A stretch of DNA of 45,869 nt from a virus. The translations under genes were made by a program, and so were the position numbers. The stretch covers positions 1 through 45,869 of IMG/VR virus record IMGVR_UViG_3300044699_000094; one strand, 5' to 3'. Of this stretch, positions 23,769 through 31,982 are shown one piece after another. Under the pieces are notes generated by a model. That model searched no databases. It saw only the letters and a list, made by a program, of their open reading frames with translations, and had not been told where the DNA came from. How positions within the stretch are numbered: the first letter of the stretch is position 1; every line of letters begins with the position of its first letter.

Positions 23769-24686
23769 CTACTTCGCTCGGATGATCATCGTCAGGCCGA
23801 CGTACGGCGGCAGGTTGCCGTTGGTACCCGCCACGCTCGCCGGGCCGCTGGCCTGGGCCAGGGCAGGGACTGCCACGGTGTGAGTGTGGGCTGCGCTGCG
23901 ACCACCGCTGCTTGATCCACCACCGGAGATATCGGTGTCGGTCGGGCTCGGGCTACCAGTGTTGTACGACGAGGCCAGATCGCCGGTGGTGTTGACGTGG
24001 TTCCACTGGTTGGGGCCAGCCACCGAATCAATCGACAGACCAGTGCCGACGTTGGTCTGACCGAGGACCAACGTGTTCCCCTGCGAGGGCAAGAAGGTGT
24101 GTCGGTGATCACCGATGAGATGGGTGTGAGCCATCTTGTGCGAGTGGTTGGGAGCGGTATGGGTGTGATCGACGCTCTCCGTGCCCGACGTGGCCACCGC
24201 ATGGGTGTGGTCGATGGCGTGGGTGTGGGCACCGACACCGACCGAGTCGGCGGTCCCACCAGTAGAACCGACGACATGGCTGGCATCAGTGCCCATCACC
24301 ATCTTGCCGCCCATGTTGGGGACGTTGAAGTTTCCGGCCGTTCCGCCGAAGGTGTTGCCGATCACGGCGAACAATTCGGCGTAGTCGGCAGTGGCGTAGG
24401 AGGCCCCGTCGCAGACCAGCCACTTGCCCCCGGGCGGAGTGCTCGCCCCGCCGTAGGGCATCACCACCCCGACGGGAAGCACGGCGTCGACGTAGCTCTT
24501 CGACGCCGCGTCGAGTTCGGAGACCGGGAGGCCGACGAGACGTAGCTGGGCGATCATCGCCACGTGTCCGTCGCGAGCGATCACTTCCTGGTTGATGTAC
24601 TGCTCGATGCGGTTGAAGTTCGCCTCCACCGGCCCGGCTGCTGCCGGAGTGTCGTCGACGATGTCGTACTGCAGGTCCAGGGGCAT
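23769..24686 (-). CDS. Tail collar / short fibre protein with HxH array, 305 aa
   Basis: Residues about 70-135 match a phage tail-collar domain (VGVVMPYGGASTPPGGKWL, CDGASY, FGGTAGNFNVPNM). The following 60 residues are dense in HxH motifs (HTHAIDHTHA, HTHTAPNHSH, HTHLIGDHRH), which in T4 gp12-type fibres coordinate metal ions in the trimer. The C-terminus is Ser/Gly-rich and ends NLPPYVGLTMIIRAK. It is probably the central tail fibre or tip, attached to the nozzle protein encoded directly upstream. Confidence 0.85.
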   Translation of the reverse strand: MPLDLQYDIVDDTPAAAGPVEANFNRIEQYINQEVIARDGHVAMIAQLRLVGLPVSELDAASKSYVDAVLPVGVVMPYGGASTPPGGKWLVCDGASYATADYAELFAVIGNTFGGTAGNFNVPNMGGKMVMGTDASHVVGSTGGTADSVGVGAHTHAIDHTHAVATSGTESVDHTHTAPNHSHKMAHTHLIGDHRHTFLPSQGNTLVLGQTNVGTGLSIDSVAGPNQWNHVNTTGDLASSYNTGSPSPTDTDISGGGSSSGGRSAAHTHTVAVPALAQASGPASVAGTNGNLPPYVGLTMIIRAK

Positions 24687-26443
24687 CAGCGAAATCTCCT
24701 CATGACGAACTTGGCGACGATGCCATCGACGCCCCAGCGGTTGCGCTGCGTCAACGTTGACGATTGGACGCGCAGCTGTACGGCCCTGGCCAACCCGAGG
24801 CTGCCGCTGCGGACGATCTCCGAGCCGGTCGTTGCCGCACCCCAGTTGGCTCCCCGGGGGTCGAGCTTGCCGAGTTCTTCCCAGTCGAAGCCATGCTCCA
24901 AGGGATCGTCGAAACCGTCTTCACGCCAGAAGGCACCACCGCTGACGGGCACCACCAACGTCCGGCTGCGACGGACGTTGGTCTCGTCGTAGTCACGGAA
25001 GGCTTCGACGACCAACTGGGTCTCGACGTCGACACCACGGCAGATGAACGTCGGTCTCCGCCAGGACTTCTTCCGTTCCGGCCATCCGGCATGCAGCCAG
25101 CGAGTGCGGTAGTAGGCCTCGAACGGCTGGCCGGTCACCGTCAGACCTTCGACACCGATGTCCAGCCCGTCGACAGTGGAGATGATGCGGTCATCGACGG
25201 TGGCCAACACCGGTCGATCGCTGATGTCGTCGAAGGCTCCGGACAACGTGTCGAGGATGACCACCCCGGCGAACTCGGTGGACCACAGCGCCGCCTTAGG
25301 GAACTTGGCCTGGACGTCGGAGCCGTCGAGCACCGGTGCCGGGGTACCGAACTCGGAGCGGTACATGACCCACGCCCCCTGGCCAACCTCCGGATCGTAG
25401 ATGAACGCTGTCGACGGGTCAGAGGTTGCGCCGACGTCTTTGCGCCACGGGACGGTGACCCACAGTCTGCGTCCCGCCCAGGAGACGAACACGTTCTCGT
25501 AGGCCAGCAGGTTCTCGAACGCCGGGCGCAGGTTCTCCGAGATGCACACCGGGGTGGTGCCCCCGTAGCCGTAGATCCCGCCGCGCGACGAGGCCGAGTA
25601 GAAGTAGCAGGCGGTCTCCGACTTGCCGATCGAATGCGGACCTTGGCATCCGATCAGCGACGAGACCCGGACCAGCTGCCAGGTCTGCGAGTCGTAGCCG
25701 TAGAGGGCCCACATCGTGTTCGACTTGAAGATCAGCAGGTGATCGTTGAACGAGGCGATCGCCGTGATCCGCCCGCCTCCGGTGTCGATGTCGATGAAGT
25801 CCGACTGCCGCCAGGCGTCGGGCACCCCGGGATGCGACCAACGCAGCCGGGACCCCCGAGCAACGCCGCCCTCGGTGGTCCCGGCCACGAACATGTACCC
25901 AGCGTGCGGTTCGAGATGCTCGGCACGAGGTGTGGTGTTGAACGTCGGAGCATCAACCTCCGACCATGTCTCCGGAGCCATCGCCGTCACCGTTGCCGGT
26001 CCGGTTGATGGTTGGCGGAGACGGTAGGAGGTCTGGCCGATGCCGCAGGACACGTAGAGATCGTCGCCCCATGCCCCGAAGTCCGCCTGGTGTCCGACCG
26101 CCTGGCAGTTCGGCCCGGTGATCGGGTTGAACACCGCGGTCACATCGGCCGAGTAGAGCAGGTTCTTCTCGACGATGTAGATCCACTGACCATCGTTGGC
26201 GTGGACGTGGAGGAAGGCGTTGCGCGGCTGGAAATCGGGCTGTGTCGGCCGTGCTTCGAGGTCGACGATCGACTGCTCGTTCCATCGCTGCCAGCCACGA
26301 CGGGTGTAGAACCCACCACGTGGATCGATGTCCACGTTGAGCATGTCCGGTGACTCGTCGTCGGCCAGCTGGAACTGGTCGGCGCGCAGGTTCAACCCTC
26401 CGACGTAGCTGACCAGGTTGAGCGGTTCGAGACGGTTGGCCAT
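24686..26443 (-). CDS. Tail nozzle / stabilisation protein, beta-propeller, 585 aa
   Basis: Starts MANRLEPLNLVSYVGGLNL and LADDESPDMLNVDIDPRGG, then TRRGWQRWN, the usual opening of podovirus tail-nozzle or tail-tube B proteins. Repeated blades contain WGDDLYVSCG, SFNDHLLIFKSNTMWALYG and WAGRRLWVTVPW. The C-terminus is a jelly-roll-like part with RTRWLHAGWPERKKSW. It extends the tail below the adaptor encoded upstream. This gene, with no tape measure or major tail tube protein nearby, is the main reason to infer a podovirus. Confidence 0.85.
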   Translation of the reverse strand: MANRLEPLNLVSYVGGLNLRADQFQLADDESPDMLNVDIDPRGGFYTRRGWQRWNEQSIVDLEARPTQPDFQPRNAFLHVHANDGQWIYIVEKNLLYSADVTAVFNPITGPNCQAVGHQADFGAWGDDLYVSCGIGQTSYRLRQPSTGPATVTAMAPETWSEVDAPTFNTTPRAEHLEPHAGYMFVAGTTEGGVARGSRLRWSHPGVPDAWRQSDFIDIDTGGGRITAIASFNDHLLIFKSNTMWALYGYDSQTWQLVRVSSLIGCQGPHSIGKSETACYFYSASSRGGIYGYGGTTPVCISENLRPAFENLLAYENVFVSWAGRRLWVTVPWRKDVGATSDPSTAFIYDPEVGQGAWVMYRSEFGTPAPVLDGSDVQAKFPKAALWSTEFAGVVILDTLSGAFDDISDRPVLATVDDRIISTVDGLDIGVEGLTVTGQPFEAYYRTRWLHAGWPERKKSWRRPTFICRGVDVETQLVVEAFRDYDETNVRRSRTLVVPVSGGAFWREDGFDDPLEHGFDWEELGKLDPRGANWGAATTGSEIVRSGSLGLARAVQLRVQSSTLTQRNRWGVDGIVAKFVMRRFR

Positions 26444-27123
26444 CAGGCATCAGCGGGCGGGTTGATCACGAAGGCCGGGTAGCCACCCCGCAAACCTCCA
26501 CCTCCGAGGACCAGCGGACGGTGCCGCGGCGGCTGCAGGATCGCCTGCATCAGCCCCCGACAGTCCCGCTCCCAGCGAGCCATGTACACGCCTTCGAGGA
26601 CTTCGTCCTCCTGGGCGGCGTACGACAGGGACATGGCGTAGTAGCCCAGCGCGAGGTGCAGTCGAGGATCGATGTCAGGGATCGTCGAAGCCCCGTCGGT
26701 CCACACCGGCTGGCGATAGCCACGAACGTGGACGTCGAACGTGCCGACCGTTCCGGGGCTCGGCATGAACGACATCTGTCCCGCCCACGCCGTCCAGTAG
26801 ACGGGGACCCCGGTGGTCTGCGGGGTGCCGGTGCGGAAGTCGTCGTCGAGGTTCTCGAAGGTCATGTACACCAGGCGCCGGTTGTCTCCGGTGGTCACGG
26901 AGATGATCGACGCGGCATCCAGATCAGCAGGGATGGTGGCCAACAGTTCTCCGTCAGCCTTCGACAGCGTCCAGGAAGTTTCGTTGCGCGGCCAACGATT
27001 GTCGAGTGCCACCGTCCGCGTGAAAGCGTCCTGCAAGTAGGTGTTGAGGATCGTGTCAGGCAGTTCCTCATCGTCGACGTCCAGGTGCGCGCGGACGTAG
27101 TTCCTCAGACCTTGGACGTCGAT
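26443..27123 (-). CDS. Head-to-tail adaptor (tail tube A-like), about 226 aa, unclear start
   Basis: Reads LRNYVRAHLDVDDEELPDT and ILNTYLQDAFTRTVALDNR, the helical opening typical of gp4/gp6-like adaptors. It continues with a beta domain (FDVHVRGYRQPVW) and ends AFVINPPADA. The conserved N-terminus lies upstream of any ATG, GTG or TTG that would keep it. The best ribosome-binding site (GAAAGGAAGG) precedes an ATC at 27,121-27,123. A non-standard start or a base error (ATG to ATC) is likely. It joins the portal to the nozzle. Confidence 0.75.
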   Translation of the reverse strand: MDVQGLRNYVRAHLDVDDEELPDTILNTYLQDAFTRTVALDNRWPRNETSWTLSKADGELLATIPADLDAASIISVTTGDNRRLVYMTFENLDDDFRTGTPQTTGVPVYWTAWAGQMSFMPSPGTVGTFDVHVRGYRQPVWTDGASTIPDIDPRLHLALGYYAMSLSYAAQEDEVLEGVYMARWERDCRGLMQAILQPPRHRPLVLGGGGLRGGYPAFVINPPADA

Positions 27124-27467
27124 GGCTGGGCCTTCCTTTCGATCAGCCCCAGCGACAGGCTGTGCCCGTAGCAGTAGCCGGTGGAGCGCATCGCCGGAGC
27201 ACCGCAGCCTTCACGGGTGCACGGATTGGTCCTGGCGACACGTGTCGCCAGCGGTGCAGCAGGCTTGGCTGATTCCAGCACTTTCAGCGAGGGCGGCTCG
27301 ACGTAGGGAGCGGTGGAGTACAGCCCGGCAGGCTGGATCTCTTCGCCGGGAGCGTTGGAACGCTTCTTGGTTGCCACCGGATCGCCGTAGGCCTGATCGA
27401 TGAGGGCCACGTTGTCACCCACCGACAGGGCAGGCTTGCGGTAGTTGAATGACTCGACGCCCATCAT
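27105..27467 (-). CDS. Virion-region zinc-finger protein, 120 aa
   Basis: Reads MMGVESFNYRKPALSVGDN and, near the C-terminus, CTREGCGAPAMRSTGYCYGH, a C-x4-C-x10-C-x2-H zinc site. An in-frame 20-bp palindrome encodes LATRVA just before the zinc site. It lies between the major capsid and adaptor genes, where small head-completion proteins are common. No family is recognised. Confidence 0.7.
   Translation of the reverse strand: MMGVESFNYRKPALSVGDNVALIDQAYGDPVATKKRSNAPGEEIQPAGLYSTAPYVEPPSLKVLESAKPAAPLATRVARTNPCTREGCGAPAMRSTGYCYGHSLSLGLIERKAQPSTSKV
27232..27251. repeat. 20-bp palindrome, copy 12 (in frame)
   Basis: Exact copy inside the 120-residue gene, read L-A-T-R-V-A-R. Confidence 0.95.
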
Positions 27468-27481
27468 GGCCCCTATCTGTG

Positions 27482-27518
27482 TTCGGTGACCCCGGACAGC
27501 AGGCCCGGGGTCACCGAA
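27482..27518 (-). terminator. Hairpin after the major capsid gene
   Basis: TTCGGTGACCCCGG pairs perfectly over 14 bp with CCGGGGTCACCGAA across a 9-base loop. It lies 8 bases beyond the capsid stop. A partial terminator or mRNA-stabilising hairpin here would raise capsid protein over downstream genes. There is no long U run. Confidence 0.7.
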
Positions 27519-27525
27519 GTCTGGC

Positions 27526-28653
27526 CTACGTGAAGGTCATCGCCGTGATCTTGAAGTTGCGACGGCGCTCCCTCGTGGTGGTGTTCCCGTAGGTGGTGAT
27601 GAAGCTGACCCGAGCGTCGATCGTCGACGCTGCAGGCACGCCCGGCACGGTGCCGTTGGTCCCCGACGCGGTACCGATGGTGCCCACCCCGGAGCCCGCG
27701 CTGACCGCCCCGGAGAGGTTGGCGGTGAACGGGGACTGCTTGAAGTTGCGCTCGGAGTGCAGCGTCAGGCCGACGTACTTGGAGTTCAGCCCGAGGGCCA
27801 CGCCCGCCGGGGCGTCCGGGTCCCAGAAGATCGGGACGTTCTTGAACATCAGGTTCTGGAACCCGAGGTTGGCCTTCGACGTGTCGGTGTAGCGGACCTG
27901 CGGGGTCAGCGAGGCCTCGTAGGCCTCGAAGGTGTCGCTGGCCCCGAAGATCGCATCGACGTGATCGGCGCCACCGTCGGAGGCCAGGTTGAACATCCGC
28001 CGCAGGACCCGCTCCAGTTCGGCTCCGTCGAGCGACCCGGCAGCAGGCAGGGTCCCGGCCGGGATGGTCACGCCCTTGGCGTCGGTGCCGACCATGGTGG
28101 TCGTGTTCAGCGTCGGTGACCGCCAGTTGTTCTCGATCGCCGGAGCGGCAGCCGGGGTGATCCCGCCGGTGGCTGCGGTGGCGTCGACCAGGGTGGTCAG
28201 CGGATCGAAGTCGGTGGCCTTGGCGGCACCACCACGGGTGCCCCACAGCATCGACGAGAGGATGTTCTTCAACGTCTCTTCGGCCTGCATGATCTTGGCT
28301 TCGATCAGGCTGATGGCCTGCTCCTTGCCGTTGTTCTGCGCCTCTTCGAGACCGTTGATGATGATCGTCGCGTACAGCTGCTTCCACGGGAACTGGGCGG
28401 CGGAGATCCCGCCGACCGGGTTGACCTGGATCTGCTGCCAGGGACCGTAGGAGTCGGCCTCACCGGAACCAAGCAGCAGCGGCTCGACGATGGAGATGCC
28501 TCCGTCGATGGTCCGCACCCGGCCCTTGGACATGAAGTAGTCGAGTAGCACCCGGCTGCCGAAGATGTTGTCGGTCAACGTCTTGCGGTAGTTGTGCATC
28601 GTCGTCGACAGGATGGTGTCCCAGGTTGCTGGGACGTGAGAAGCGAGAGCCAT
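27526..28653 (-). CDS. Major capsid protein, HK97-fold type, 375 aa
   Basis: Reads MALASHVPATWDTILSTTM, GSRVLLDYFMSKGRVRTID, GISIVEPLLLG and later WGTRGGAAKATDFDPL and VPIFWDPDAPAGVALGLN. The G-x-x-I-x-x-P N-arm strand, the long spine helix (EEAQNNGKEQAISLIEAKI) and the P-domain order fit HK97-fold capsid proteins of podoviruses. Position directly after a scaffold gene and the hairpin downstream support it. It builds the icosahedral shell. Confidence 0.85.
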   Translation of the reverse strand: MALASHVPATWDTILSTTMHNYRKTLTDNIFGSRVLLDYFMSKGRVRTIDGGISIVEPLLLGSGEADSYGPWQQIQVNPVGGISAAQFPWKQLYATIIINGLEEAQNNGKEQAISLIEAKIMQAEETLKNILSSMLWGTRGGAAKATDFDPLTTLVDATAATGGITPAAAPAIENNWRSPTLNTTTMVGTDAKGVTIPAGTLPAAGSLDGAELERVLRRMFNLASDGGADHVDAIFGASDTFEAYEASLTPQVRYTDTSKANLGFQNLMFKNVPIFWDPDAPAGVALGLNSKYVGLTLHSERNFKQSPFTANLSGAVSAGSGVGTIGTASGTNGTVPGVPAASTIDARVSFITTYGNTTTRERRRNFKITAMTFT

Positions 28654-28675
28654 CAGAGGCCTTTCGGGTCAGTCG

Positions 28676-29515
28676 CTACCCCATCTGTTCGACCTGGTCA
28701 AAGGCCGCTTCGATGGCTTCGCGGATCGTCATGCGTCCACCGGTATCCACCTGACGAGTCAGCCCGTTCGCTCCGTTGGCCTGAGTGCTGATGATCCCTG
28801 ATGCCTGCTGCTTGGCGGCGGTGCGTTTGGCCTGTTCGGCTTCCTGCTGCTGCTGCTGTGTCCGCTGGGCTTGCACCCGAGCGGCCAGGCGGTCATAGGC
28901 CATCGTCTTCCAGATCATCGGCAAGGCTTCGACGCCGAGGCCCATCTTGTAGGCCACGCCGACGACCTCGCGTACGTCGTCTTCGTTCAGTTGGTACTGG
29001 TCTCGCAGACCACCGATGGCATGTTCCAGTTGTCGATCGGCTTCCTGTGCGGCAAGGCGTTGTTCGAGATCCAGCCGGGCCTGGCGTTCCACAGCGATCG
29101 CCCGTTCAAGGGGATCGGCGTACTCGTCCTCGGCAGGAGCCTGCGGCTCCTGTTGCCCGAAGGCTTGTCCGTACTGTTCGGCCAGGACGCGCAGCGTCAT
29201 CTCCGGGTTGGCCTGCAACGCTTGCTGCAGGTTCAACGCGTACTGCACTTCCTGACGTTGCTGTGCCAACGCCTGGGCCTTGCGGGTGTAGTCAGCCTCT
29301 CGGCTGTACCCCTTCAATGCCTCCGCATAGGGAACTTCAACGTCTTCCCCGTCGACTCGGACTCGCACGTAGCGGTCATCCGGGTCATCGACTTCGACGT
29401 ACCGTCGTTCCTGTTCACCACCTTGTGGCTGCTGTTCGGCCTCTGACGTGGTTTCCCCGAGTTCGGGACCTTGGTCTTCTGCGCCAACCCCTTCGAGGGG
29501 GTCAATGTCGCTCAA
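28676..29515 (-). CDS. Scaffolding protein, 279 aa
   Basis: A TTG start after GGAAGGATC. The N-terminus is acidic (MSDIDPLEGVGAEDQGPEL), then comes a short beta-hairpin (RYVRVRVDGEDVEVPYAEA). Long Gln/Glu helices follow (LAAQEADRQLEHAIGGL), and the helical C-terminus ends TIREAIEAAFDQVEQMG. Composition, length and position just before the major capsid gene are those of a capsid scaffold. No protease is fused to it. Confidence 0.8.
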   Translation of the reverse strand: MSDIDPLEGVGAEDQGPELGETTSEAEQQPQGGEQERRYVEVDDPDDRYVRVRVDGEDVEVPYAEALKGYSREADYTRKAQALAQQRQEVQYALNLQQALQANPEMTLRVLAEQYGQAFGQQEPQAPAEDEYADPLERAIAVERQARLDLEQRLAAQEADRQLEHAIGGLRDQYQLNEDDVREVVGVAYKMGLGVEALPMIWKTMAYDRLAARVQAQRTQQQQQEAEQAKRTAAKQQASGIISTQANGANGLTRQVDTGGRMTIREAIEAAFDQVEQMG

Positions 29516-29557
29516 CGTGGAGATCCTTCCTGGATGTGCTCCCTTGGCTGTTGAGGA

Positions 29558-31464
29558 TTATGCACCACCACCGGGCGTCCCGGAGAACATTGCCTCCAGC
29601 ATGGCCGGATCGACGCCCGGCGGCATCCCGTTCTGCGGTGGCTGCGGCCCGCCAGGAGGCATCCCTTGCATCTCCGGGGGTGGACCGCCGGGCGGGCCCC
29701 CAGGGGTAGGCGGACCCTCCGGAGGCCCACCTGGGGTCTGACCTAGCGCAGCCTGGGGTTGGCCGGTCGCCGGGTCGATCTGTGGCTGTTCGGCAGGTCC
29801 GTTGATGAACGGACCGATGTCTTTGATGCCGAAGCCCTTCTGCAGAACGTACATGTACAACGCCGTCGGATTGGCCACCCCAGCCTGCATGAAAGGCATC
29901 GAGGCATCGACCAACTGCAGCGCCGACTGCCGCCGGAACGTCTCGTTCTGCGGCTCGGTCGACCCGGCGGCGACATCGAAGTCGAACTCGCCCTGGATGT
30001 AGTCCCGGTCGTAGGGCACCCAGGCCCGCCCGGGCATCGTCACGATGCGGGCCACCTGGTCGCCGGTCAGGAACTGCTGCATCAGCCCGATGATCCGCTC
30101 GCCGAGGCGGGCCAGGCTGCCTTCGATCGAGGCCAGGCGGTCCTGGGCCCGGGCGTTCGCCGAGTCCTGGATCATCGCCGCCTCGGTGGCGGTGCGCTTC
30201 ATCGTCGTTGGCGGTGGCGCCACGCTGGTAGTCGGTGACGCCGGAGACCCGGTCGATGTCGTTGGAGATCATCGCCGACTGGTCGTAGAACTCCGACGGC
30301 GTGATCACGGCGGGCAGCGGAGCGATGACGTTGGCCGGGTTCCCGTCCGACATCACCGGGATCATCGTGTTGTCGACGTCTGCTTCGAGCGCCTGCACGC
30401 CTTCACGATCGAAGGCGTCCCGCTCGTAGAGCCACTTGCGCTGGAAGCGCTTGCGGTGGTTCATCATCTGCGTGCGGGTCTCGTTGAGTTCCAGCTGCAA
30501 CGACTCGATCTGCTCGACGTCACCCATCGGGTAGAAGTGGTCGGCCACCTCGAAGCCACGGAGCATCTCGAACGGGTGACCATCGCGTAGGGCATCGGCT
30601 CGGCTTGATCAGGAACCCGGACTCGTCCCCGGCGCAGTCCGAGTCGAGGCAGAACGTGGACACCAGGTTCGACTTGATGTCGTAGTACTCGATGATCTCG
30701 CAGAACGACTTGCCGCTGTTGCCCTGGGTGTTCTGATCGTTGCGCGAGTCCCCGTCGTCACTCGACCACCGCGACCAGCTGCGGGCGGAGGACCTTCTTG
30801 CGTGCCGTGGCCGAGTAGCGGCTGTCAACCTGCACGTCGCGCACCGGGACGCCAGGTGCGCTGGGCGATCCAGCACATCTCCTTGGGATGCCGGGCATCG
30901 GGGTCGACGTACATGTCGAACAGTGAGATCCGCTCGACGAAGGGACGATCCTCGTAGACGTACATCTCCGATTCGACGTTGCCGTCAACGTCGTCGCGGT
31001 CATCGATCCCGTAATCGGTGCCGTTGATCTCCGCGTTCGGTTCATCGGATTCGACCGGCTTCTCTTCCGGGGGCTTGGTGAACTTGTAGCCGACCTTGCA
31101 CCCAGCCATGCCCGCAGACCAGCCAGTCGTTGACCGCCAGGCGGAAGTCATCCTGGTACTTGTAGGTCCGCCAGGCGTAGTTGAGCACCTCTTCGGTGAT
31201 CACCGCCTGCGGTGCGGCCTCCGGCTTGCGGGCGTTGACCACGAACTTCGGGTTGTTCACGGCGACCGAGGGGGCGATGGTGTTGATCGTCGAGAAGGTC
31301 AGGTTGACGATCAGCTTGTCGCCCATCTGATCTGAGTTGTAGTGCTTGCCGCGGTACAGGTCGATGTACCGCCGCCACTCGTCGTCGTAGCCTTCGTCTC
31401 GCCGCCAGCGCTTCGATCGACGGATCTCGTCGCGGTACTGCTGCAGCCTGGCGGACAACTTCAC
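29558..31464 (-). CDS. Portal protein, broken by about five indels
   Basis: The most likely start is GTG 31,464 in GTGA overlap with the previous gene (KLSARLQQYRDEIRRSKRW). Pieces in successive frames read YIDLYRGKHYNSDQMGDKL, FSTINTIAPSVAVNNPKFV, VESEMYVYEDRPFVERISL, DMYVDPDARHPKEMCWIAQ, CEIIEYYDIKSNLVSTFC, YPMGDVEQIESLQLELNET, NDIDRVSGVTDYQRGATA and TATEAAMIQDSANARAQDR. The end is Pro/Gly-rich and stops at TAA 29,558-29,560. These match portal proteins, including the WRRYIDLYRG opening, the YVDPxARH...MCWIA wing and the stem-helix EQIESLQLELNE. Frame changes fall near 31,105, 30,865, 30,775, 30,595 and 30,215. It forms the DNA entry channel and binds terminase. Confidence 0.8.
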
Positions 31465-31661
31465 GTCCAGCACCCCCGCTCGACTGGCTCCGCTCCCGGA
31501 GGAACATTCTCGTTGATGTACTCCTGGGTGGTGCGCTCGTGGAACGTCTCTCGCCCGTAGCCACCACCACCAACGAAGCTGAACCCGACACTGCGCACCC
31601 GGCAAAGGAAGCACTCGTTGCTCTCCGGCTCAGCTGGTTTGCCGCACCGGCAATCAGGCAT
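31461..31661 (-). CDS. Small zinc-ribbon virion-region protein, 66 aa
   Basis: ATG 31,661 lies inside the end of the previous gene. It reads MPDCRCGKPAEPESNECFL and then GYGRETFHERTTQEYIN. C-x-C...C-x2-C forms a zinc ribbon. The stop overlaps the portal start (GTGA). It may be a head component or assembly factor. No family is recognised. Confidence 0.65.
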   Translation of the reverse strand: MPDCRCGKPAEPESNECFLCRVRSVGFSFVGGGGYGRETFHERTTQEYINENVPPGAEPVERGCWT

Positions 31662-31982
31662 GTGCTCCAGCCGCCCATGCCGATGACGTCCAGTTGAAGT
31701 CGAACGTGCCGATGGTGATCTTCTGCCCGGTGGTCCATGCCGTCTGCGGTGCAGCGACGTAGCCGAGACCGGCCAGCTTGGCTGCGTTCGGTGCATCGGA
31801 GGCAGTGATCGTCGTCTCCGCCGGATAGACGGTGCCCGGCACCGCCGAAGCGACACGACCCGGCCTGCGCCGACTCGCCCCACACGGTGTGCGGGGGTGA
31901 CGTCGTAACCGCGGACCATCTTGCGAGCGTTCGGTCGGGCGTGCACCCGATTCGGCAACCTCTGTGTATCAAGCCTTGTCAT
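31654..31982 (-). CDS. Small virion protein, about 109 aa, frameshifted
   Basis: Starts MTRLDTQRLPNRVHARPNA in an ATGA overlap with the terminase stop. One indel near 31,880 joins it to GRVASAVPGTVYPAETTIT and KLAGLGYVAAPQTAWTTGQ. It ends FDFNWTSSAWAAGAHA. The IGTFDFxWxGxAWxAG ending is common in small phage head-decoration or head-fibre proteins. No exact family is assigned. Confidence 0.6.
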
